Part shown: positions 55,035 to 64,000 of the stretch, one piece after another
Layout of the letters: each line of letters starts with the position of its first letter
How positions within the stretch are numbered: the first letter of the stretch is position 1
Origin: Ianthella basta
Lineage: Eukaryota; Porifera; Demospongiae; Verongiida; Ianthellidae
Length of the DNA: 64,000 bases
Reading direction: 5' to 3'
NCBI GenBank assembly: GCA_964019415.1
Contig: OZ025879.1
Coordinates: 3,860,637-3,924,636, forward strand
The notes under the pieces: generated by a model
What the model was told of the DNA's origin: nothing
The model's input: the letters and a program-made list of their open reading frames with translations, nothing else
Databases searched by the model: none
Program-made: the position numbers and the translations under genes

Positions 55035-56409
55035 TGGATCAGACTCAAAACGTGTATCTGTATACTTATATATCATTTCACACTTTTTTTGATTCTGCCA
55101 TTTACCATTTGCACCTTTGACCATTATTAGCTTAAGCTTAGCAATCTGGTCAAGATAAATTTAGTCCATCAATCTATTACAAAATTATAATGTAATTAAA
55201 CTGCTACGTGCAGTTGATCCTCACATCATTCAGGTTGTCACTAATTAGGTAGGTAGCTAGCTAGCTAGCTACTCTCTATAATTATATCAGTGCAACATTT
55301 GACAATTTCTAATTGCATAAGTTACAGTTATATCTCAGTATGAGTGTGATATCCAGGTCATCACCCAAGACTGAGGTGAAGCTAAGGTAGTGGGCGATGA
55401 CTGGATATCACATGAGTAAATAGGATATAACTGGCTTATATCCCATTTGATTGGACAGGCATGCATTTAAATCCTGTTCAGCATGTGACTTCAACTTCAT
55501 CGCGCACCGTTGAAGAGATGCATCTTCTGCTTAGGGTGAGCTAGAACAGTTTCCTCTGTCGCTGGTAAACAAAAGTGTTGCTAAGGTGGGGACACCAGAC
55601 CCCAGCAGAAGATTCCCATAGGACCTTGAGAAGCTTCCAGCTGGTCTAAAGACGCCCGCAAACCGTTTGAAGGATGAGTAAAGTAAATTGGGGGCTTGGA
55701 ACAAGATAGGGTGACCTAAACAGGGCACCACTGTTTGCCTGTATGCGAAGGAACACCCAGTCTGGTGTCACATTGACACCTGCGGTAAATACATACAAAT
55801 ACAGAAGCTGTTCCCTCACTTACAAGCGATAGGCAGCGCATCATGTTGAGAAACCCTGTCTTGTTAGGAACCTCCCACTTTACCTTACATTTAATGCCCT
55901 GTGCCTGTGCTCCACTGCTTTCACACCCTACAGTACATGCAGCAATTACAATGGAACTAAATCCATGTTGCTGTTGCCATAACAGTTCAACATGCATGAG
56001 TGACTCAGTGAACAGTACTTCCACGGTCACTTAGAGTAACCTTGTCATTGGTATGACACTTAGTCTCATTTGGCACAACCAGAAAGACTACCCAAACTAG
56101 CATCATTTGGGTCAGGGCAAGGATGAGCATGTGTTGTACTTGCAAATGACTGAGAAGCATGCATCAGGGCAACTACAAACATCTTGTCAGGGTAACAACT
56201 AGAAGTCAAGAGGTGATAAATATATAATTATATTGATAGTGACTGCTATCATCTCCTTTTTCAACAAGTATTTCTAGTTATCATTAGATGACACTAGTTA
56301 TCACCGGGTGATAACTAAGTTATCGCTAGGTGATAACTACTTTAGCGTACTTTACATTCCTTTGACGTTACCATCCACATCCAATCAGTCCAATAAATCC
56401 ATAATTATC
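55035..56409. other. Unassigned sequence with small inverted repeats
   Basis: GTAGCTAGC runs at 55250-55272; GTGATATCCAGGTCATCACC mirrored at 55350-55412; a MITE at 55679-55887 (listed separately); overlapping palindromes of GTTATCACCGGGTGATAACT at 56270-56345. No gene recognised. Confidence 0.5.
55679..55887. mobile_element. Small MITE related to 44691-44907
   Basis: Left end TAAAGTAAATTGGGGGCTTG, right end CCTCCCACTTTACCTTA, forming inverted repeats that continue through AACAAGATAGGGT / CCCTGTCTTGTT. Non-coding. Confidence 0.6.
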
Positions 56410-56930
56410 ATATAAAGTTAGCCACATGGTACAGCAGTTTGCATTTCATGGAATGCACTGCTCTGATGCAATCTGGCATCCTATAAAGAAGCATTGATAT
56501 GCAGTCAGCCCAACAAAGATGGCTGCACTGTTCACAATAATAACCAAAATATTTGCTCTTAAAACGGGTTGTAGGAAAATGGCAGTTGAACACTCTCAAC
56601 AGTACAGTGTTGTATGGTGGCTGGACTAACCCAAAACGTATAACATCATTGCAGAAAAACCCGGAGAATCGCGCTACAAGCAATTGAACATAAGAAAGTA
56701 TATGTCCATATATCACAAGTAAAAAGGCGCGAACAACGCTTTTAAAACCACAAGCACATTAACAACTATCAAGCTTACCTGTCGTTGCCGTAGCGTAGTG
56801 ATTGTCCAAGAGATCATAGAGAAGAAAGCTAAAACCATGCCGTCCTTCCGAATACGCCAACTGTTGGATTCCCGTTTCCAATTTACTCGCAAAAACTAAG
56901 CTGCCGCCTCGAAACAGCCGTGCTTTCCCA
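56410..56930 (-). repeat. Satellite-adjacent module (copy 3, inverted)
   Basis: Reverse-complement copy of 22906-23400. On the minus strand it keeps MISWTITTLRQRQ followed by a GTAAGC donor (about 56780-56820) and FPTTRFKSKYFGYYCEQCSH in the downstream frame. Here the module lies to the left of the satellite, so its start exon again faces away from the array. Confidence 0.6.
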
Positions 56931-56931
56931 C

Positions 56932-59900
56932 CCAGATGTTGCAAACAACTTTTTTTCTGCTGATTAGCAAGGGGAAAGTCTTACCCACCCAAACTCTAGA
57001 GCTTGACTCCAGATGTTGCAAACGACTTTTCTCCTGCTCATTAGCAAGGGGGGAGTGTTACCCATCCGAACTCTTGTGCATGATTCCAGATGTTGCAAAC
57101 GACATTTTCCCTGCCCATTAGAAAGGAAGGAGTCTTACCCACCCAAACTAAAGTGCATGACTCCAGATGTTGCATACGACTTTTCTCCTACCCATTGTCA
57201 AGGGTGGAGTCTAACCTGCCCAAAATCTAGTGCATGATTCTAGATGTTGCAACAACTTTTCTCCTGCCTCTAACCAAGGGAGGAGTCTTAACGACTCAAA
57301 CTCTAGTGCATGACTCCAGATGTTGTAAACGACTTTTCTCATGCCCATTAGCAAGGGGGGAGTCTTAGTCACCCAAACTCAAGTGCATTACTCCAGATGT
57401 TGCAAACAACTTTTCTGCTGCCCATTAGCAAAGGGGGAGTCCTACCCACTCAAACTGTAGTGCATGACTCCAGATGTTGCACATGACATTTCTCCTGCCC
57501 ATTATCAATAGGGGAGTCTTAAACACCCAAACTCTACTGCATGACTCCAGATGCTGTAAACGACTTTTCACCTGTCCATTATCAAGTGGGGAGTCTTACC
57601 CACCCAAAATCAAGTGCATGACTCAGGAAGTTCCACACTACTTTTCTACTGCCTATTAGCAAGGGGTGAGTCTTACCCCCCCATACTCTAGTGCATGACT
57701 CCAGATGTTGTAAACAACTTTTCTTCTGCATATTAGCAAGGGGGGAGTCTTACCCAAACTCTGGTGCATAACTCCAGATATTGCAAACAAATTTTCTCCT
57801 GTATATTAGCAAGGGGGAAGTCTTACCACCCAAACTCCACTGCATAACTCCAGATGTTGCGAACGACTTTTCTCCTGCCCATTTTCAATAGGGAAGTCTT
57901 ACCCAGCCAAACTCTAGTGAATGACTTTCGATGTTGCTAACGACTTTTCTCCTGCCTCTAACTAAGGGAGGAGTCTTAACCACCCAAACTCTACTGCATG
58001 ACTCCAGATGTTGTAAACGACTTTTCTCATGCTTATTAGGAAGGGGGGAGTCTTACTCACCCCAACTCAAGTGCATTACTACACATGTTGCAAACTACTT
58101 TTCTCGTGCCCATTATCAAGTGGGGAGTCTTACCCACCCAAACTCTAGTGCATGACTCTAGATAGGGCAAACGACATTTCTCTTGCCCATTCGCAAGGGG
58201 GAGTCTTACCCACCCATAATCTAGTGCATGACTCCAGATGTTGTAAACGACTTTTCTTCTGCATATTAGCAAGGGGGAGTCTTACTCACCCAAACTCAAG
58301 TGCATTACTCCAGATGTTGCAAACGCCTTTTCTCCTACCCATTAGCAAAGGGGGAGTCCTACCAACTCAAACTCTAGTGCATGACTCCAGATGTTGTACA
58401 TGACATTTCTTCTGCTCATCATCAAGTGCAGAGTCTTACCCACCCAAACTAAAGTGCATCACTGCAGAAGTTGCAAACGACTATTCTCCTTCCCATTATT
58501 AAGGTGGGAGTCTTACCTACCCAAACTCTACTGCATGACTCCAGATGTTGTAAGCAACTTTTCTCATGCTTATTAGGAAGGGGGGAGTCTTACTCACCCA
58601 AACTCAAGTGCATTACTACACATGTTGCAAACGACTTTTCACCTGTCCATTATCAAGTGGGGAGTTTTACCCACCCAAACTCTAGTGCATGACATGACAC
58701 CAGAAGCTGCAAAAGACTTTTCTCTTGCCCATAACTAAGGCGGGAGTCTTACCCGCCCAAACTCTAGTCTATTACTCCAGATGATGCAAACAAATTTTCT
58801 CCTACCCATTAACTAGGGTGGAGTCTTACCCACCATTACTCTAGTGCATGACTCCAGATGTTGCAAACGACATTTCTCCTGCCCATTATCAAGGGCAGAG
58901 TCTTACCCACCCAAACTCAAGTGCATGACTCCAAATTTGCAAATGACTTTTCTCTTGCCAATTTGCAAGAGGGCTGTCTTAACAACTCGAACTCCCATGC
59001 ATTGCTCCTAATGTATCAAACGTCCTTTCTCATGCCCACTAGCAAGGGGGGAGTCTTACCCACCCAATCTCAAGTGCATGACTCCAAATGTTGCAAATTA
59101 CTTTTCTCTTGCCCATTACCAAGGGGGGAGTCTTACCCTCCCAAACTCAAGTGCATGACACCAAATGTTGCAAGTGACATATATCATGCCCATTAGAAGG
59201 GGAGGAGACTTACCCAGCCAACCTCCCATGCATTGCTCCTAATGTTGCAAACGACCTTTCTCATGCCCATTAGCAAGGGGGGAGTCTTACGCACACAAAC
59301 TCCCATGCATGACTCCAAATGTTGATAAGGACTTTTCTCGTGCCCAATATCAAGGGAGGAGTCTTACCCACCCAAACTCTAGTGCATGACTCCAGATGTT
59401 GCAAACAACTTTTCTCCTGCCCATTAGCAAGGGGGAGTCTTACCCACCCAAACTACCATGCATGGCTCCAAATGTTGCAAACAACTTTTCTCTTGCCTGT
59501 TTGCTAGGGGAAAGTCTTACACGCCCAAACTCAAGTGCATGAGTCCAAATGTTGCAAACGACATTCCTAATGCCTATTAACAAGGGGAATTCTTACCCAC
59601 CCAAACTGATGTGCACAAGTCCAAATGTTTCTACTGACTTTTTTCATGCCCATTAGCATGGGGGGGAGTCTTACCTACCCAAACTCAAGTGCATAACTTC
59701 AAATGTTGGAAACGACTTTTCTCTCGCCCGTTTGCTAGGGGGAGTCTAACACAGCCAAACTCAAGTGCATGACTCCAAATGTTGCAAACGATATTTCTAA
59801 TGCCTATTAGCAAGGGGAAGTCTTACCCACCCAAACTGAAGATCATGAGTCCAAATGTTTCTGACTTTTTTCATGCCCATTAGCAAGTAGGGAGGCTTAC

Positions 59901-60928
59901 CCACTCAAACTCAAGTGCATGACTCCAAATGTTGCAAACGACTTTTCTCATGCCCATTTAGAATGGGTGGAGTCTTACCCACCCAAACTCCCATACAAGA
60001 CTCCAAATGTTGCAAACAATTTTTCTCATGCCCATTCGCAAAGAGGAAGTCTTACCCACTAAGCACATGACTCCAAATGTTGCAAACAACTTTACTCGCG
60101 CCCATTAGCAAGGGGTGTCTTACCAACCAAAACTAAAGTTCACGACTATAAATGTTGCAAACGACGTATCTAATGCCCATTAGCATGGGGGAGTATTACC
60201 CACCCAAACTCAAGTGCATGACTCCAATGTTGCAAACGACTTTTCTCTTGCTCATTAGCAAGGGGAGAATCTTACCCACCCAAACTCCCATGTATGACTC
60301 CTAATGTTGAAAACTACTTGTCTCATACCCAATAGCAAAGGGGGATTCTTGCCCACCCAAACTCCCATGTATGACCCCAAATGTTACAAGCAACCTTTCT
60401 TATGCCCATTAGCAAGGGGGGGAGTCTTACCCCACACAATCTAAAGTGCATGGCTCCCGATGTTCTAAATAATGCTATTTTGCAAGGGGGCAGTCAAAGC
60501 ATCCCGACCCCCAAGCATTGTTCCAAATGTTGCAAACGACCTTTCTCATGCCCATTAGGAAAGGGAAAGTCTTACCCCACCCAATCTAAAGTGAATGACT
60601 CCAAATGTTGCAAATGACTTTTCTCTTGTTGATTTGCTAGTGGTGAGTCTTACCCACCCAAACTCCCATGCATGACTTTAAATGTTAGAAAGGACGTTTC
60701 TCATGCCCATTCGCAAGGGGCAGTCTTACCCACCCAAACTCCTGGGCATGACTCGAAAGTTGCAAATGACTTTTATGATGCCTATTGGCAAGGGGGGTCT
60801 TACCCACCTAATTTCCAGTGCATGACTCAAATTGTTGCAAACGACATTTCTCGTACCCATTAGCAAGTGGGGAGTGTTACCCACCCAAACTCTGGAGCAT
60901 GATTCCAAATGTTGCAAACGACGTTTCT
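56932..60928. repeat. 77-bp satellite array C, left part
   Basis: Direct-orientation units. Up to about 58900 they match the CTCCAGATGTTGC / CTCCTGCCC type of array A. After that they match the CTCCAAATGTTGC / CTCATGCCC type of 31255-34865. The transition is gradual. Confidence 0.92.
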
Positions 60929-60933
60929 CATAC

Positions 60934-61152
60934 TGCAGTGATCTAAGTCAACCTGTTGTGAACAGGTGAACCTGTTGTGTAGTGGTAGATTGCAATGTGT
61001 AGTGACAGTCTGCTAGACTCTCATGTACATGACAAGAGATGAGTAACCTGTATCTAAGTAAAGCTTTGTTGATTGCAGTCTGTGTCCTATTCCAATCAAT
61101 GAATCATTCTTATGTACTTGCTGTTCCTGCGTAGTACCTTGGAGTTATAACA
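60934..61152. mobile_element. Solo LTR in the satellite
   Basis: A 219-bp insertion starts TGCAGTGATCTAAG and ends GAGTTATAACA (TG…CA). CATAC is duplicated at both sides (60929-60933, 61153-61157), and the satellite sequence continues in register after removal. Length and 5-bp duplication fit a Copia- or Gypsy-type solo LTR. No coding sequence. Confidence 0.8.
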
Positions 61153-61157
61153 CATAC

Positions 61158-61437
61158 CCATTAGCAAGGGGGGAGTCTTACCCACCCAAACTGCCATGCA
61201 TGACTCCATATGTTGTAAATGACTTTTCTCATGCCCATTAGCAAGGGGGGAGTCTTACCCACCCAAACCCCCATGCATGACTCCAAACTCCCCTTTGCTA
61301 AAGGATGTGAGAAAAGTCGTCTGAGAAAAGTTACTCACAAGGTTTGGAGTCATGCACTGGATTTTGGCTGGGTAAGACTCCCCCCTTTGTAATGAGTATG
61401 AAAAAAGTCGTTTGGGAATATTTGGAGTAATTCACTG
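61158..61437. repeat. 77-bp satellite with orientation switch
   Basis: Direct units to about 61290, then inverted units (GTTTGGAGTCATGCACTGGA) from about 61300. The switch lacks a spacer, as in arrays A and B. Confidence 0.88.
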
Positions 61438-61446
61438 GATTTTGTG

Positions 61447-62027
61447 TAGTCTCGTCCCGCTTACCGAGGGGGAGGAAGGGGCTGGTGAAAGTGGGCAGGA
61501 AGTTTAGGCATAATGGAATGTAATTATGGATGATGACATAATACTGCATGTGATTAGTTACGGCTTCTCTGACGCTTCGATCGCGAGTTACTGTTATGTG
61601 CGGAGCAGGGGACTCACGACGATGACAATCGCGGTAGGGCTGGTGCGCTGGCATAGAACATCGTAAACGGTGGGCAGCGGAGCATAGCAGAGCAATTTTC
61701 CGTCACCTGTTGACAGAGTTATGAAGACGTCTTTGCCGCAAACAAACTCCGACACTTCCTGGTACTGCTTGTCCTTCAACTGTCTACATCCAAGCTATTT
61801 AGCTGCTCTGGAGGTGGCTGTGCTCACTTCTTCAATTGCGAATCTGCTAATGCATGTACTCGTATTATAACTTGTTTGCGAAATGAGAAATTGCACAATA
61901 TTTCGCTACTAGCAATCTGATTGGTGCTGCCCACATTCCGGCAGTGGTCACGAGAACCTATTTTTACCAGACCCTTCCTCTCCTCGCTTAATCGCGTGCG
62001 CTTCGGAAGGGTCTGTGGATGAGACTA
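61447..62027. mobile_element. 581-bp element carrying a RecQ fragment, 9-bp target duplication
   Basis: The ends TAGTCTCGTCC and GGATGAGACTA are short inverted repeats. GATTTTGTG flanks both sides (61438-61446 and 62028-62036), and the satellite resumes in register. A 9-bp duplication suits Mutator-like elements. The interior holds a minus-strand helicase fragment, so this may be a gene-capturing non-autonomous element or a deletion derivative of a helicase-coding transposon. Confidence 0.8.
61594..61779 (-). pseudogene. RecQ-like helicase fragment (motif I region)
   Basis: Reads LKDKQYQEVSEFVCGKDVFI, TLSTGDGKLLCYAPLPTVYD, then PTAIVIVVSPL. This is the start of the RecQ DEXH domain, with motif I normally TGSGKS and motif Ia VVSPL. 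The Ser after Lys is Leu and the Gly-Ser is Gly-Asp, so ATP binding would be impaired. Only about 60 of some 350 helicase residues are present. No Met begins it and flanks are not exonic. Confidence 0.75.
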
Positions 62028-62036
62028 GATTTTGTG

Positions 62037-63285
62037 TGGGTAAGACTTCTCTTTGCTAATGGGTATGAGAATGGTCGTTTGCAACATTTAGAGTCATGCA
62101 CTGGAGTTTGGGTTGGTAAGACACCCCCCTTGCGAATAAGTATGAGAATAATTGTTTATAACATATGGAGTGTTGTACTGCAGTTCGGGTGGTTAAGACT
62201 GCCACCTTGCTAATGGGTATGAGAAAAGTCGCTTGCAACATTTGGAGTCATGCAGTGGATTTTGGGTGGGTAAGACTCCCCCTTGCTAATGGGTAGGAGA
62301 AAATTTATTTGCAACATTTGGAGTCATGCACTGGATTATGGGTGGGTAAGACCCCTCCCTTGCTGATGGGTATGAGAAAGGTCGTTTGCAACATTTGGAG
62401 TAATGCACTGGAGTTTGGGTGGGTATGACTCCCTCTTTGCTAATGGGTATTAGAAAAGTCATTTGCAAAATTTGGAGTCATGCAATAGAGTTCGGGTGCT
62501 AATGGGTATGAGAAAAGTTGTTTGCAACATTTGGAGTGATGCACTGGATTTTGGGTGGGTAAGACTCCTCCCTTGCCAATGGGTATGAGAATAGTCATTT
62601 GCAACATTTGGAGAGATGCACTGGAGTTTGTGTGGGTAAGACTCCCCATTGCTAATGGGCATGACAAAAATTGTTTGGAACCATTTGGAGTCATGCAGTA
62701 GAGTTTGGTAAGTCAGCACTCCCCCTTTAGCAATGGGTACGAGAAAAGTCGTTTGCAACATTCGGAGTGATGCACTAGAGTTTGGGTGGGTAGGACTGCC
62801 CTCTTGCTAATGGGTATGCGAAAATTTGTTTAGAATGTTCAGGGTCATGCACAACAGATTGAATGGGCAACACTCCCAGCATGCCAATGGGCATCAGAAA
62901 ACTTGTTCGGGACCATTTGCAACATTTGGAGTCATACACTAGAGTTTGGATGGGCAACACTCCCCCTTTATGATGAGCATGAGAAATATCGTTTGTGACC
63001 ATTTGGAGTCAAGAACTAGAGTTTGGTAGGACAGTACTCTCCACTGCTAGCAGGTAATAAAAATAGTTTGGGACCATTTGGAGCCATGCACTAGAGTTTG
63101 AATGGCAACACTCCCCCTTGGTAATAGTCATGACAAAAATGGTTTGTGGCATTTTGGAGGCATGCACTGAAGTTTGGATGGGCAACACTCCCAGCATGCT
63201 AATGGGCTTGAGGAAAAAACGTTTGGGACCATTTGGAATCATGCACTAGAGTTTGGTAAGACAACACTCCCTCCTTGGTACAGTG
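62037..63285. repeat. 77-bp satellite array C, right part (inverted units)
   Basis: Inverted units with GTTTGCAACATTTGGAGTCA and GTGGGTAAGACTCC. Units from about 62850 are a more divergent form with GGGACCATTTGGAGTC and GGGCAACACTCCC. The array ends at about 63285. Confidence 0.9.
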
Positions 63286-64000
63286 ATGTGTCTAGGTTGG
63301 AATTTGCACTACTTCTCCTGAAGCACACCTCTGATTAGAGGTTATGGGCAGTTTTAGTACTGATTCTGTCAGTGTTTTCTGTCTTACTGAAGTTCATTAT
63401 GTGTGTGTATGCGTGTGTGTGTGTGTGCGTGTACATGAGTGCGTGAATGTACATGAGTGTGTGTGCTCGTGTGTGTGTGTGTCAGCTAAACTAGCATCAT
63501 TTGTTCCTTTGACAAACCTCCTGAGCTCTAACCCCTGTCTGTACATGTCTGTAACTAGCCTTGTTTATTGTATATTTAAGGTGCCCTGTTTGACTTGACC
63601 TCTAATGATATTATTCTAAACATTAGGTAGTAAACACTTCATGTCGTCTGTATGATGCAGTTGCATTTGGCTACCTCAAGGGAGGTTTAGCACAATGTAG
63701 AATGTAACTAGGCTTGTTATGTTTGGTGTGACAAAAATCGAATGTACGAAGCAACGTTTTTGATGTTGAAAGATAACAGGTCACTGGTCACCGCCAACAG
63801 CCACTGATTCATTCCCTCCTTATCAGTGGCTGTTGGCGGTTACCAGTGACCCGGCTGCTAAAGGGTCAGCTAAAGATCTGGAGGTTGCCGATGCTGGTCC
63901 GGTTCACTGCCATTTTTCCCTTCCCCCCTTCTTTCCTTACCATGTGTAGTTCCAAATGTTATCTTTCATTCGTGTCACCATAGTACATAGACAATCTTAA
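63286..64000. other. Unassigned right end with microsatellite and hairpin
   Basis: GT/GTGC microsatellite at 63400-63482. A strong hairpin at 63780-63850 pairs GTCACTGGTCACCGCCAACA … with its reverse complement around a ~15-bp loop. TGGTGTGACA (63724) and TGTCACCA (63974) may be outer inverted ends of one element. No gene. Confidence 0.5.

Noticed and set aside
18250..63285. Dozens of 60-170 codon open frames with GGVLPTQTLVHDSRCCKRLF-like repeats
   Set aside because: They are translations of the 77-bp satellite, occur in several frames and on both strands, and are not proteins.
63344..63598. 84-codon frame with VCVCVCV
   Set aside because: Product of the GT microsatellite.
1..64000. tRNA or rRNA genes
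   Set aside because: I looked for cloverleaf-like and conserved rRNA words by eye and saw none; a tRNAscan run would be decisive.

Overview
This is animal nuclear DNA, most likely from an early-branching marine invertebrate. A sponge is my best guess, from the compact head-to-head genes, frequent GCTA runs and the mix of mobile elements, but nothing in the window proves the phylum. Only the left end holds recognisable host genes. A minus-strand ABHD12-like lipase exon (3068-3695) lies head to head with SURF4, a plus-strand ER cargo receptor. SURF4 can be assembled from three exons (4101-4406, 6492-6535, 15928-16381) into a 267-codon reading frame. Its 9.4 kb second intron holds a dead CR1/L2-type LINE, a piggyBac fragment, an internally deleted Tigger/pogo element and a Harbinger-like MITE inside a local duplication.

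From about 15.4 to 41.1 kb the sequence is a large direct duplication. Block 1 (about 15.44-25.7 kb) recurs as block 2 (about 28.51-41.1 kb), including an identical orphan copy of the SURF4 last exon (28995-29448). The blocks differ by satellite expansions and by a 0.96 kb indel that removes most of a Glu/Arg/Lys-rich coiled-coil ORF. A 77-bp satellite fills roughly 17-18 kb of the window in three arrays (18.25-22.9, 31.25-39.28, 56.93-63.29 kb), with orientation switches inside arrays. Each array abuts the same ~0.5 kb module, which has a conserved short start exon and splice donor.

The most striking signal is a small dispersed repeat with a complete type-I hammerhead ribozyme motif. There are six copies: 15733, 24614, 28358, 28800, 40038 and 45842. 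Four keep every core base and pairing stems; the two lying in the duplicated SURF4 segment share one core mutation. One layout is a 117-bp unit with a partial second unit, like a retrozyme (circular-RNA retroelement) insertion.

From 41 to 46 kb there are two tandem copies of an 0.8 kb element with 16-bp terminal inverted repeats, one of them interrupted by a TA-flanked element carrying a pogo transposase C-terminus. A ~310-bp-arm palindrome and another TA-flanked MITE with a nested MITE follow. At 46.1-46.9 kb three minus-strand exons look like part of an unrecognised host gene. A TTAA-flanked foldback element (47271-51021) carries a nested insertion whose empty site survives in the opposite arm. 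A ten-exon transposon-like pseudogene (about 52.08-55.03 kb) has at least four in-frame stops and one frameshift. The right end is satellite, interrupted by a solo LTR (60934-61152) and by an element with a 9-bp target duplication that carries a RecQ-helicase fragment (61447-62027).
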